From Flavobacterium terrigena (GTDB taxonomy: Bacteria > Bacteroidota > Bacteroidia > Flavobacteriales > Flavobacteriaceae), in NCBI RefSeq assembly GCF_900108955.1, contig NZ_FNYA01000006.1, positions 124,001 to 188,000 on the forward strand: DNA of 64,000 nucleotides. Direction: 5' to 3'. The position numbers and the translations under genes are program-made. Positions 10,042 through 18,529 of this stretch are shown here, piece after piece. Numbering within the stretch: position 1 is the first letter of the stretch; the number at the start of each line of letters is the position of its first letter. The notes beneath the pieces are model-generated. The model saw only the letters and a list, made by a program, of their open reading frames with translations, was not told the DNA's origin and did no database searches.

Positions 10042-10437
10042 ATGATAGAACGTAGCCAATTTCTTTTGCCCCTTAAAACTGTAAAGTTTGGAGATGAAAA
10101 TGTGGAATCATTAAGTGAGGAATATTTTCAAAATAATACCCTACGACCAATTCTTAAATTGCAAAACGATTTATTAATTGAGGTTTTTAAGAATTATGCT
10201 GTGAAACAAAAGAATACCTTTTTTGAGCTTTCTCCTGATAAAAAGGAAAAGTATATTGAAAATGTTATTCAGAAAGATATTAAGTTCAGAAATTCGCTAA
10301 AAGGAATCATTATTGCTCTTTTTAGTGTGGAAGAATATTTAGATTATATTAAAAACTCTTCTAATTTAAATAAACGAATGATGACCATGTTAATTGAAAG
10401 ATTAAAAAGTCAGATTCAAATACTAACTATTGATTAA
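10042..10437 (+). CDS. Conserved flavobacterial protein of unknown function
   Basis: I do not recognise an enzymatic domain in this 131-aa, mostly helical protein. The central FELSPDKKEKYIENVIQKDIKFRNSLKGIIIALFSVEEY block is typical of a flavobacterial family that I recall being labelled 'glyoxalase' in genome annotations. No vicinal-oxygen-chelate motif is visible, so that label is unsupported. It is translationally coupled (TAATG overlap) to the following DCC thiol protein, suggesting a shared process. Confidence 0.8.
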   Translation: MIERSQFLLPLKTVKFGDENVESLSEEYFQNNTLRPILKLQNDLLIEVFKNYAVKQKNTFFELSPDKKEKYIENVIQKDIKFRNSLKGIIIALFSVEEYLDYIKNSSNLNKRMMTMLIERLKSQIQILTID

Positions 10438-10856
10438 TGGAAATTGAGAATTTACCAAAAGACAAAAAAATAATTCTATTTGACGGAGTTTGTAATTATT
10501 GTAATGATAAAATTAACTTTATTATAAAGAATGACAAACAAGATATTTTCAGATTTGTTGCATTACAAAGCGAAACTGGACAAAAAATAATCAAATATTT
10601 AGGAATAGATAATTCTATTGATAGTATTGTGCTTTATGAACCTGGTTATGCTTATTTTATTAAGTCGGAAGCTGTTTTTAGAATTATTAAGCATTTATCA
10701 TCAGGTGTGAAAATATTGTTGTTTTTCAATTTTATTCCCATAAGTATCAAGAATGTCTTTTACGATTTAATTGCTAAAAACAGATACAATTGGTACGGTA
10801 AAAAAGAAAGTTGTATGATACCAACAGAAGAAGTCAAAAGAAAATTTATTGCATAA
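10437..10856 (+). CDS. DCC-family (DUF393) thiol-disulfide oxidoreductase-like protein
   Basis: The 139-aa protein opens with the family signature IILFDGVCNYCNDKINFII. Here DGVCxxC holds the putative redox pair (about C18 and C21). A thioredoxin-like helical region and the C-terminal segment RYNWYGKKESCMIP follow. Members of this family are predicted thiol oxidoreductases with no firmly assigned substrate. The start overlaps the upstream stop (TAATG), and a strong bidirectional terminator follows directly. Confidence 0.88.
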   Translation: MEIENLPKDKKIILFDGVCNYCNDKINFIIKNDKQDIFRFVALQSETGQKIIKYLGIDNSIDSIVLYEPGYAYFIKSEAVFRIIKHLSSGVKILLFFNFIPISIKNVFYDLIAKNRYNWYGKKESCMIPTEEVKRKFIA

Positions 10857-10860
10857 AAAA

Positions 10861-10892
10861 ATCCCGTCTCGTTAATTAAAACGAGACGGGAT
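10861..10892. terminator. Bidirectional intrinsic terminator
   Basis: A perfect 12-bp stem (ATCCCGTCTCGT with ACGAGACGGGAT) and an 8-base loop are flanked by an A-run on the left and T-rich sequence on the right. It lies between the convergent DCC gene and the T9SS-exported protein gene, so it can serve both. Confidence 0.9.
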
Positions 10893-10916
10893 TTTGTTTT
10901 TTATAAAAACGTATAA

Positions 10917-11948
10917 TTAGTTTTTAATAATTTTTTCAGTTGAAACTCCTTTATCAGTTTCAATTGTCATTAAGTAAATTCCAGCTGTTAAATCTGATAA
11001 ATCTATTTTAGAATTTAATATTTCATTAGAATTTCCAGTTTTAACAATTCTTCCATTAATATCTGTAACTGTAATAGCATTAATTTGTGTATCAACTACA
11101 TTGATTGAAGCAAAATCAACTACAGGATTTGGATATACTCTTGCGAAAGATGCTTCAACAGAATTAAAAGCTGCATTTCCTAATAAGTTTTCAGTAGCAC
11201 TTGCTCTTACAAGTAAATTATCATATTTACAAGTTGCAGAAACAGCATTTGTTGCTCCAGCTACTTGAATAAAATCTATCTCACTAGGTGCTGTTGTACC
11301 AGTTGCAGGTACTGCCCCAGTAGTACCAACATAAAATCCTGGTCCTTTCCAAATTACTTGTCTTGTTGTAGTGTTATAAGAAATACCAATTTTAACCCAA
11401 GAACTTGCAGGTAAATTAACAACTGCATTTGCTGCACCTAAATTAAATGTATATACATCAACTGGATTAACACCATTATTAGGGTCATACCAGGCAAGTG
11501 CTGTTAGCGCTTTTGTTTCTAAACTATATGTAAACCCACCTAAAATAGTACTACCATCGCTGTTATAAATATAAAATCTTGGATTGTTTTTACTTGTTGT
11601 AGCGCCTCCAGTATACATATCAAATTGTATATTGATAACATTGTTTCCAGCAGTTCTTGCTGCCCAAGCAGTAGCAACATCTTTAAATAAAAATTTATTT
11701 CCAGTAGCTGTTGCAGAACCAGTAATTTGAATAACATTTCCTTGTGCAGGAACGTCAGCTACAATTTGATAATCTGAATTTGCTCCACCTAATGTGTAGT
11801 ATCCACCTTGTCCAGCTGTTAGGCCAGTAACGGCTGTTCCAACATTACCAATAGTATATGCAGTACAATTATCGAAAATAAATTCTTGAGCATTTGTTAA
11901 AGAAAATGCACTTAAAGCAGTACATAATAAAAGTAATTTTTTTGTCAT
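10917..11948 (-). CDS. Secreted protein with T9SS type A sorting domain
   Basis: The 343-aa protein has a signal peptide (about 1-20, ending TNAQ) and a beta-rich central region of about 220 residues that I cannot assign to a known enzyme. It ends in a C-terminal type IX secretion signal (about 268-343: FARVYPNPVVDFASI, IYLMTIETDKGVSTEKIIKN). It is therefore exported across the outer membrane by the Por/T9SS machinery and attached or released at the surface. The central part (FYIYNSDGSTILGGFTY, WVKIGISYNTTTRQVIW) resembles a lectin-like jelly roll, but this is only an impression. A TAAATTTG -7-like box lies on the minus strand at 11972-11979. Confidence 0.85.
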   Translation of the reverse strand: MTKKLLLLCTALSAFSLTNAQEFIFDNCTAYTIGNVGTAVTGLTAGQGGYYTLGGANSDYQIVADVPAQGNVIQITGSATATGNKFLFKDVATAWAARTAGNNVINIQFDMYTGGATTSKNNPRFYIYNSDGSTILGGFTYSLETKALTALAWYDPNNGVNPVDVYTFNLGAANAVVNLPASSWVKIGISYNTTTRQVIWKGPGFYVGTTGAVPATGTTAPSEIDFIQVAGATNAVSATCKYDNLLVRASATENLLGNAAFNSVEASFARVYPNPVVDFASINVVDTQINAITVTDINGRIVKTGNSNEILNSKIDLSDLTAGIYLMTIETDKGVSTEKIIKN

Positions 11949-12078
11949 CTTGTTTATTTTTTAAGTTTAGCCAAATTTAGATTATTTTTTTTTTAAAAAA
12001 TAACTTTAACATATTTTTATCGTTAACTTATTTAATCTTTAACTTTTTTATTAAAAATAATAAGATTTATAAATAAAA

Positions 12079-12100
12079 AATCCCGAAGAAATTCGGGATT
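12079..12100 (-). terminator. Terminator of the proline dehydrogenase gene
   Basis: The stem AATCCCGAA / TTCGGGATT has a 4-base GAAA-type loop. Followed by T-rich sequence on the minus strand, it lies 14 bases past the proline dehydrogenase stop. Confidence 0.85.
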
Positions 12101-12113
12101 TTAAATTATTTTT

Positions 12114-13283
12114 TTAGTTCAATTTTCTTCTATTTCTTTCGGAAATTATTAATGCTAATTCCCTTCCTGTTTGTCCAGCAACTGAGGTGTTTTCTTGTGC
12201 ACGTCTAATCAAATATGGCATAACATCTCTAACTGGTCCGAAAGGTAAATATTTGGCCACATTATATCCGTTTGCAGCTAAGTTATAACTGATGTTATCA
12301 CTCATTCCATATAGTTGTCCAAACCAAATTCTTGGATCGTTTTTCACAATTCCTTTTTGTTCCATTAATTCCATTAACAGATATGAACTTTCTTCATTAT
12401 GAGTTCCAGCAAAAATGGCCATTTCATTAATATTGTCTAACATGTAAGTTAAACCAGCATTAAAATTATCATCAGTAGCTTGTTTGCTTGAGCAAATTGG
12501 GTTTTTATATCCTTTTTCTTCAGCACGTTTCGCTTCTTTTTCCATATAAGCACCACGAACTAATTTCATTCCAATATGATATCCTTTTTCTTTTGCTCTA
12601 CCATGTAAAGCTTTTAGATAAGGAACTCTGTCCCAACGATATAATTGTAATGTATTAAAAATCAATGCTTTTTTAGTATTGAATTTCTCCATCATTTTTT
12701 CGGATAAATCATCAGCAGCATCTTGCATCCAAGTTTCTTCACCATCAATTAAAACCTGAACATCATTATCATAAGCGTATTGGCAAATTTTTTCAAATCG
12801 AACTACTACTCTATTCCATTCGTTTTGTTCGCTTGAACTTAAAGGTAATTTTGCACCAACTTTTTCATACAAATCAATTTTTCCTAATCCTGTTGGTTTG
12901 AAAACAGCAAAAGGAATCGCTTTGTTTGCTGCAGCAAAATCAATGGTTTTTAAGGTCATTTTCAAACACGCATCAAATTCTTCTTCGTCTTCTTTTCCTT
13001 CTACAGAATAATCTAAAACAGATGAAACACCTTTAGTGTACATGTTTGCAACTACTTTTAAGCAATCTTGCTCACTTACACCACCACAAAAGTGATCAAA
13101 AACAGTTTTTCTAATTATACCTTCAACTGGTAGATGAAATTTTAAGGCAAAGTTGGTTAGTGAGGTTCCAATTTTTACTAATGATGGTTTCCCAATCATT
13201 TGAAATAAAAAGTGCGCTCTGTTTAATTCAGAGTTAGATTTTAACGAAAATGCGTTTTCTGTGTTGTTGAATATTTTCTCCAT
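12114..13283 (-). CDS. Proline dehydrogenase
   Basis: This FAD-dependent monofunctional proline dehydrogenase oxidises proline to 1-pyrroline-5-carboxylate in proline catabolism. The 389-aa PRODH TIM barrel shows GMKLVRGAYMEKEAKRAEEKGY, IFAGTHNEESSYLL and, near the C-terminus, YLPFGPVRDVMPYLIRRAQENTS with the RRxxEN substrate-binding motif. I chose the ATG at 13283 (MEKIFNNTEN) over a TTG five codons upstream. A TATATTTG -7-like element lies at 13310-13317. There is no fused P5C dehydrogenase domain, which is usual in Bacteroidetes. Confidence 0.95.
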   Translation of the reverse strand: MEKIFNNTENAFSLKSNSELNRAHFLFQMIGKPSLVKIGTSLTNFALKFHLPVEGIIRKTVFDHFCGGVSEQDCLKVVANMYTKGVSSVLDYSVEGKEDEEEFDACLKMTLKTIDFAAANKAIPFAVFKPTGLGKIDLYEKVGAKLPLSSSEQNEWNRVVVRFEKICQYAYDNDVQVLIDGEETWMQDAADDLSEKMMEKFNTKKALIFNTLQLYRWDRVPYLKALHGRAKEKGYHIGMKLVRGAYMEKEAKRAEEKGYKNPICSSKQATDDNFNAGLTYMLDNINEMAIFAGTHNEESSYLLMELMEQKGIVKNDPRIWFGQLYGMSDNISYNLAANGYNVAKYLPFGPVRDVMPYLIRRAQENTSVAGQTGRELALIISERNRRKLN

Positions 13284-13382
13284 TATAATTGAATGCAAAT
13301 TTAGGAATGCAAATATACTTATTGAAGTAATGATTTCTCATATTTTTTAATTTATTTTGCAAAGAATTTTATAAAATAATCG

Positions 13383-14453
13383 ATGAATCCTATCCAAGCC
13401 AATAATTATTCCATTTATTTTAATGATGACAGTTTTGTTTATCTAGAAAACCTTCTAAAAAAAGAAAACTACTCTAAAGTATTTGTTTTAGTAGATGAAA
13501 ATACAAATGAAAATTGTTTGCCTTATTTTTTATCTAACTTACCAACTGAAATTGATATTGAAATTATTGAAATTGAAGTCGGTGAAGAAAATAAGAACAT
13601 TTATACTTGTTTAGATTTATGGCATACTTTAATTGAGTTAGGAGGCGACAGAAAAAGCATTATGCTAAATTTAGGTGGCGGTGTTGTTACCGATTTAGGT
13701 GGCTTTGTCGCTTGTACATTCAAAAGAGGGATTGATTATATTAATATCCCTACTACCCTTTTATCAATGGTTGATGCTTCAATTGGTGGTAAAAACGGTG
13801 TTGATTTAGGGAATTTAAAAAACCAAATTGGTGTCATTAGAGAACCTAAATCGGTTGTAATATTAACTAAGTTTTTAGAAACCTTACCATCAAATCAAAT
13901 GCGTTCTGGTTTAGCAGAAATGTTAAAGCATGGATTGATTTATGATAAAAAATATTGGGACAAATTAAAAAACTTAAATGATTTAAATACAGATGATTTA
14001 GATATTTTAATTAAAGAATCAGTTGAAATAAAAAACAAAATTGTTTCTGAAGATTTAACCGAAAATGGTATCAGAAAATCATTAAATTTTGGTCATACTT
14101 TAGGTCATGCTATTGAAAGTTATTTCTTAGAAGCTGAAGATAAAACTCCTTTACTTCATGGTGAAGCTATTGCTGTAGGAATGATTTTAGAAAGCTTTTT
14201 ATCCTTAAAACTGAATTTAATTTCAAATGAAGAATATGCCGAAATTAAATACATCATTACTGATGTTTTTGAAAAGGTTGATTTTAATGAAGTTGACATT
14301 CAAAAAATTATAGATTTATTAATTTTCGACAAAAAAAATGAGTTTGGTAAAGTTCAATTTGCTTTGCTAAATAAAATTGGCGAAATTAAAATCGATCAAA
14401 CTGTAGATAACTCGCTGATTTTATTAGCGTTTGAAGATTATTTACAGAATTAA
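13383..14453 (+). CDS. aroB: 3-dehydroquinate synthase
   Basis: AroB converts DAHP to 3-dehydroquinate, the second step of the shikimate pathway, using NAD+ and a divalent metal. The 356-aa protein has GGGVVTDLGGFVACTFKRG (about 99-117), NIPTTLLSMVDASIGGKNGVD and the metal-binding NFGHTLGHAIE (about 237-247), all intact. It stands alone, divergent from proline dehydrogenase across 99 bases. Confidence 0.97.
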   Translation: MNPIQANNYSIYFNDDSFVYLENLLKKENYSKVFVLVDENTNENCLPYFLSNLPTEIDIEIIEIEVGEENKNIYTCLDLWHTLIELGGDRKSIMLNLGGGVVTDLGGFVACTFKRGIDYINIPTTLLSMVDASIGGKNGVDLGNLKNQIGVIREPKSVVILTKFLETLPSNQMRSGLAEMLKHGLIYDKKYWDKLKNLNDLNTDDLDILIKESVEIKNKIVSEDLTENGIRKSLNFGHTLGHAIESYFLEAEDKTPLLHGEAIAVGMILESFLSLKLNLISNEEYAEIKYIITDVFEKVDFNEVDIQKIIDLLIFDKKNEFGKVQFALLNKIGEIKIDQTVDNSLILLAFEDYLQN

Positions 14454-14549
14454 TATTTTTTTAAATTACATCTATTTTTAGCAATATTATTTTTACTTTT
14501 GCTAATTGTTTTTGTACTAATTTTTTAATTAAACATTTATTTTATTCTA

Positions 14550-15965
14550 ATGAATACAAAATATTCCGATCTTATAAATCAGACTTTCTATTTTCCGCAA
14601 GAAGAATTTACTTTAAATAAAGATAATTTGCAATTTCATGGCATTGATTTAATGAAATTGGTTGAACAATATGGAACGCCTTTAAAGTTTACCTACTTGC
14701 CTAAAATTTCTGAGAATATCAACAAAGCCAAAATGTGGTTCAGAAATTCGATGGAAAAACATGGTTATGAAGCAAAATATTTCTATTGCTATTGTACAAA
14801 AAGTTCGCATTTTGAATTCATTTTAAATGAAGCTTTAAAAAACAATATTCATATTGAAACGTCTTCTGCTTTCGATATTAATATCGTTGAAAACTTAATG
14901 GAACAAGGTAAAATCAACAAAAACTCATTTATTGTTTGTAACGGTTTCAAACGTGATCAATACATTACGAATATTGCTCGTTTAATTAATAACGGACACA
15001 AAAATACGATTCCAGTAATTGATAATTATGAAGAATTAGATTTACTACAAGAACAAATTGATGGTAAATTTAAAATCGGAATTAGAATTGCTGCGGAAGA
15101 AGAACCTAAATTTGAGTTCTATACGTCTCGTTTAGGTATCGGATATAAAGACATTGTTCCATTTTACAGAAAGCAAATTGCTGATAATAAAAAGGTTGAA
15201 CTTAAAATGCTTCACTTTTTCATTAATGCCGGAATTCGTGATACTGCTTATTATTGGAACGAATTAGTAAAATGTTTGAAAGTATATATTGCTTTAAAAA
15301 AGGAATGTCCTTCTTTAGATAGTTTGAATATTGGTGGTGGTTTCCCTATCAAAAATTCATTAGCTTTTGAATACGATTACCAATATATGGTGGATGAGAT
15401 TTTAAATCAAATCAAAATTGCTTGTGATGAAGCAGAAGTTGATGTTCCTCATATTTTTACAGAATTTGGTTCATTTACTGTTGGTGAAGCTGGTGGTGCA
15501 TTATACCAAGTTTTATATCAAAAGAAACAAAATGATAGAGAAAATTGGAATATGATTGACTCGTCATTTATTACAACTTTACCAGATACTTGGGCAATTA
15601 ACAAACGTTTTGTAATGTTAGCTGTTAATAGATGGAATGACAATTACGAAAGAGTACTTTTAGGAGGATTAACCTGTGATGGTGACGATTATTACAATTC
15701 GGAACAACACATGAATGCGGTTTATTTACCGAAATATAACAAAGAAAAACCATTATATATTGGGTTTTTCAACACAGGAGCATATCAAGAAACAATTGGT
15801 GGTTATGGCGGATTAAGTCACTGTATTTTACCACAACCAAAACACATTTTAATTGATAAAGACAAAAACGGAATTTTTGCAACGGAAGTATTTTCTGAAC
15901 AACAAAATGCCGAGCAAGTTTTAGAAATTTTAGGATATAATAAAAACAGAAACGAAAATAAATAA
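14550..15965 (+). CDS. speA: Arginine decarboxylase, PLP-dependent (type III fold)
   Basis: This enzyme decarboxylates arginine to agmatine, the entry to polyamine synthesis. At 471 aa it is shorter than the Escherichia coli SpeA (about 650 aa) and matches the compact Bacteroidetes form. An N-terminal alanine-racemase-like barrel has CYCTKSSHF, where K is the likely PLP lysine. Further on are SLNIGGGFPIKN (phosphate-binding glycines) and the C-terminal TCDGDDYY region (substrate-binding Asp, catalytic Cys). It is followed after four bases by a deoxyhypusine synthase homologue, strongly suggesting one polyamine operon. A TACTTTTG -7-like box lies at 14494-14501. Confidence 0.92.
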   Translation: MNTKYSDLINQTFYFPQEEFTLNKDNLQFHGIDLMKLVEQYGTPLKFTYLPKISENINKAKMWFRNSMEKHGYEAKYFYCYCTKSSHFEFILNEALKNNIHIETSSAFDINIVENLMEQGKINKNSFIVCNGFKRDQYITNIARLINNGHKNTIPVIDNYEELDLLQEQIDGKFKIGIRIAAEEEPKFEFYTSRLGIGYKDIVPFYRKQIADNKKVELKMLHFFINAGIRDTAYYWNELVKCLKVYIALKKECPSLDSLNIGGGFPIKNSLAFEYDYQYMVDEILNQIKIACDEAEVDVPHIFTEFGSFTVGEAGGALYQVLYQKKQNDRENWNMIDSSFITTLPDTWAINKRFVMLAVNRWNDNYERVLLGGLTCDGDDYYNSEQHMNAVYLPKYNKEKPLYIGFFNTGAYQETIGGYGGLSHCILPQPKHILIDKDKNGIFATEVFSEQQNAEQVLEILGYNKNRNENK

Positions 15966-15969
15966 TACA

Positions 15970-16944
15970 ATGAGTAAAGGACCAATAAGTCAGTTTGTAG
16001 AGAAACATTATTTACATTTTAACGCTGCAGCTTTAGTTGACGCAGCAAAAGGATATGAAGAGCATTTATTAGACAATGGAAAAATGATGGTAACATTAGC
16101 AGGTGCGATGAGTACGGCTGAGTTAGGAAAATCATTAGCAGAAATGATTCGTCAAGATAAAATTCATATTATTTCTTGTACTGGTGCGAATTTAGAAGAA
16201 GATATTATGAACTTAGTAGCTCATAATTCATACAAAAGAATACCAAATTATAGAGATTTAACTCCTGCAGAAGAAAGAGATTTATTAGACAATCACTTTA
16301 ACAGAGTTACAGATACTTGTATTCCTGAAGAAGAAGCTTTCCGTCGTTTACAACAGCATTTATACGATATTTGGAACAAAGCAGACAAATCTGGAGAAAG
16401 ATATTTTCCTCATGAATTCATGTACCAAATGATTAATTCTGGAGTTTTAGAACAATACTACGAAATTGATCCAAAAGATTCTTGGATGGTTGCAGCTGCT
16501 GAAAAAAACTTACCAATTGTAGTTCCTGGTTGGGAAGATAGTACAATGGGTAATATTTTCGCATCATACTGTATTAAAGGTGAACTTCAACCGTCTACAA
16601 CAAAAAGCGGAATTGAATACATGATGTGGTTATCAAAATGGTATCCTGAAAACTGTGCTGGTAAAGGAATTGGTTTCTTCCAAGTTGGTGGTGGTATCGC
16701 TGGAGATTTCCCAATCTGCGTAGTACCAATGTTATACCAAGATATGGAAATGCATGATGTGCCATTTTGGAGTTATTTCTGTCAGATTTCAGATTCAACT
16801 ACAAGTTATGGTTCGTATTCAGGAGCAGTTCCAAATGAAAAAATTACTTGGGGAAAATTAGATATTGACACACCTAAATTTATTGTAGAATCTGATGCTA
16901 CAATTGTGACACCTCTAATATTTGCTTATATCTTAGGTTGGTAA
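15970..16944 (+). CDS. Deoxyhypusine synthase family protein, probable homospermidine synthase
   Basis: The 324-aa protein belongs to the NAD-dependent deoxyhypusine synthase family. It has MVTLAGAMSTAELG near the N-terminus, a GGGIAGDFPICVVPM segment in the NAD site and the motif EKITWGKLDID, whose lysine (K296) aligns with catalytic K329 of human DHS. Bacteria lack eIF5A, so hypusine formation is not expected. The gene follows arginine decarboxylase by four bases, and flavobacteria are known for homospermidine as a main polyamine. Transfer of an aminobutyl group to putrescine is therefore the more likely reaction (inference). No agmatinase gene accompanies it in this window. Confidence 0.88.
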   Translation: MSKGPISQFVEKHYLHFNAAALVDAAKGYEEHLLDNGKMMVTLAGAMSTAELGKSLAEMIRQDKIHIISCTGANLEEDIMNLVAHNSYKRIPNYRDLTPAEERDLLDNHFNRVTDTCIPEEEAFRRLQQHLYDIWNKADKSGERYFPHEFMYQMINSGVLEQYYEIDPKDSWMVAAAEKNLPIVVPGWEDSTMGNIFASYCIKGELQPSTTKSGIEYMMWLSKWYPENCAGKGIGFFQVGGGIAGDFPICVVPMLYQDMEMHDVPFWSYFCQISDSTTSYGSYSGAVPNEKITWGKLDIDTPKFIVESDATIVTPLIFAYILGW

Positions 16945-16970
16945 TAAGAAAAAAAAAAGTTTAAAAAAAA

Positions 16971-17001
16971 TTTAAATTTTAATATTTCAATACTAAATTT
17001 G
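16971..17001 (+). promoter_or_regulatory. Bacteroidetes-type promoter for the acidic protein gene
   Basis: TTTA at 16971-16974 and TAAATTTG at 16994-17001 are separated by 19 bases. This fits the Bacteroidetes -33/-7 pattern (TTTG, TAnnTTTG) with one mismatch in the -33 element. The ATG follows 29 bases later. Confidence 0.6.
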
Positions 17002-17030
17002 ACACTTAAATTGATTAAGGCACACAACAA

Positions 17031-17429
17031 ATGAAAAGAGTAATTGTAGAGTACGCAAAATTAACAAACGAGATTTTAAACTTATTAGTTGAAAAATTTC
17101 CTGACGGATATGATGATTCGGATATTATTCGCTTCAAAAATGCTAAAAATGAAACCATTGAGGCAGTTGAAGTAAAAACCGAAGACACTATCTATCTTGT
17201 AAAAGTTAGTATGAAGTTAGCAGATAGAATTGAAAACTTTGATGAAGACGATGATTTTATTGCTCCAGAAGAAGGTGGTTTAGATGCATTAAAAGAATTA
17301 GAAATTGAAGACGACTCTGACGACGACGACGATAAAGAAGAAAAAATCGAGTTAGATGACGAAGAAGATGCTGATGGAAATAAAATCAGTGATGATTCTG
17401 ACGATGATGATGAAGATGACGAAGATTAA
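17031..17429 (+). CDS. Small protein with very acidic Asp/Glu tail, function unknown
   Basis: The 132-aa protein has an N-terminal folded part (about 1-75, MKRVIVEYAKLTNEILNLL, then VEVKTEDTIYLVKVSMKLADRI). The C-terminal half is almost entirely Asp/Glu with a few Lys and Ser. I do not recognise a domain. It is a widespread type of flavobacterial protein with no known function. The acidic tail could act as a histone-like or RNA-mimicking surface, but nothing here shows that. It has its own promoter-like sequence and a bidirectional terminator. Confidence 0.8.
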   Translation: MKRVIVEYAKLTNEILNLLVEKFPDGYDDSDIIRFKNAKNETIEAVEVKTEDTIYLVKVSMKLADRIENFDEDDDFIAPEEGGLDALKELEIEDDSDDDDDKEEKIELDDEEDADGNKISDDSDDDDEDDED

Positions 17430-17434
17430 TACAT

Positions 17435-17470
17435 AAAAAAATCCCGATAATTACTATCGGGATTTTTTTT
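17435..17470. terminator. Bidirectional intrinsic terminator
   Basis: The stem ATCCCGATA / TATCGGGAT (17441-17449 and 17455-17463) has a 5-base loop, with six A before and seven T after. It sits between the convergent acidic-protein gene and the DinB gene. Confidence 0.92.
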
Positions 17471-17981
17471 ATTTCAAATATCTGACTTTTATGATATTGA
17501 TGTGATGTATTTCATGTCCAGAAATAATAAAGCCAATAGCTCTTACAGATGCTGGTGCATTGTTCGCTTGTCCAATATTTAATAGCATTTTTTCTGAAAA
17601 ACTTTTAAATAAATGGATCGAAGCTAATTTCACAATTTTATATTCTTCAATTAAATCTTCTATTGTTCTATTATTTGCATCTGCAACGTCTGCGTAATCA
17701 TTTTCTTCATAACCAGGAAGATTAATTTTGTCGAAACGAGCAAATCTTAAGGCTCTGTAAGCGAATATTCTTTCTGTATCGATAATGTGTTGCAAAATAT
17801 CTTTTGGCGTCCACTTCCCTACTTCATATTGATATTCTAATTTTTCAACTGGCAATGATTTAAAAAAATCACAAGTTGCTTCTAATTGATTTTCTAAATT
17901 CAGAATTAAATTATCACTTGCGTTCAATGAAATGTAATATCCGTAGTATTCTGAATATTCGTTGTTGTTTAAATGTATCAT
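17469..17981 (-). CDS. DinB family protein
   Basis: The 170-aa four-helix-bundle protein has the DinB/YfiT-type metal site: a first histidine in WTPKDILQHIIDTERIFAYRALRFAR and a pair in SGHEIHHINII. Members are metal-dependent thiol transferases or remain uncharacterised, so the substrate is unknown. It starts 20 bases beyond the hairpin that ends the Lrp gene, so it probably has its own promoter. Confidence 0.88.
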   Translation of the reverse strand: MIHLNNNEYSEYYGYYISLNASDNLILNLENQLEATCDFFKSLPVEKLEYQYEVGKWTPKDILQHIIDTERIFAYRALRFARFDKINLPGYEENDYADVADANNRTIEDLIEEYKIVKLASIHLFKSFSEKMLLNIGQANNAPASVRAIGFIISGHEIHHINIIKVRYLK

Positions 17982-18000
17982 AGTTATATAAAATAAAAAA

Positions 18001-18020
18001 GGCTTTCAAAAATGAAAGCC
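18001..18020 (-). terminator. Terminator of the M14 peptidase-Lrp operon
   Basis: The perfect 8-bp stem GGCTTTCA / TGAAAGCC has a 4-base loop and is followed on the minus strand by a run of T. It lies nine bases past the Lrp stop. Confidence 0.88.
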
Positions 18021-18028
18021 TAAATATA

Positions 18029-18508
18029 TTACAATTCTTTGAAAATCGTATGCATCAATCGTTTTTTGTCGTTAATGCTTTCTTCTAATGAAATCATTGT
18101 TTCAGTTCTGTAAACTCCATCAATGTCATCAATTTGGAAGATAATGTCTTTTGCGTTTGCTGTATCTTTTGCTCTAATTTTACAGAAAATATTAAACTTT
18201 CCAGTAGTTACAGAAGCAACAGTTACATAAGGTATTTCGTTAATTCTTTCTAATACAAATTTTGTTTGAGAAGTACTTTGTAAAAATATACCCACATATG
18301 CAATAAAAGAATATCCTAATTTTTCATAATCTAAGGTTAATGAAGAACCTTGAATGATTCCTGCATCTTCCATTTTTTTAACTCTAACATGCACTGTACC
18401 AGCAGATATTAATAATTTTTTGGCAATATCTGTAAAAGGAATTCTAGTATTGTCAATTAACATATCTAAAATTTGGTGATCTACTTCATCTAATCTAAAC
18501 TTACTCAT
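18029..18508 (-). CDS. Lrp/AsnC family transcriptional regulator
   Basis: The 159-aa regulator has an N-terminal winged helix-turn-helix (LDEVDHQILDMLIDNTRIPFTDIAKKLLISAGTVHVRVKKMEDAGII) and a C-terminal AsnC/RAM ligand-binding domain (from about residue 65, ending EESINDKKRLMHTIFKEL). I chose the ATG at 18508 rather than a TTG two codons upstream. It lies 21 bases after the M14 peptidase gene on the same strand and before a strong terminator, so the two form an operon. The amino-acid effector is unknown. Confidence 0.93.
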   Translation of the reverse strand: MSKFRLDEVDHQILDMLIDNTRIPFTDIAKKLLISAGTVHVRVKKMEDAGIIQGSSLTLDYEKLGYSFIAYVGIFLQSTSQTKFVLERINEIPYVTVASVTTGKFNIFCKIRAKDTANAKDIIFQIDDIDGVYRTETMISLEESINDKKRLMHTIFKEL

Positions 18509-18529
18509 AATCAATTTATTTAATCTTTT

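Noticed and set aside
10042..10437. Glyoxalase
   Set aside because: No vicinal-oxygen-chelate fold motif or metal-binding residues are visible; the name is carried over by annotation habit.
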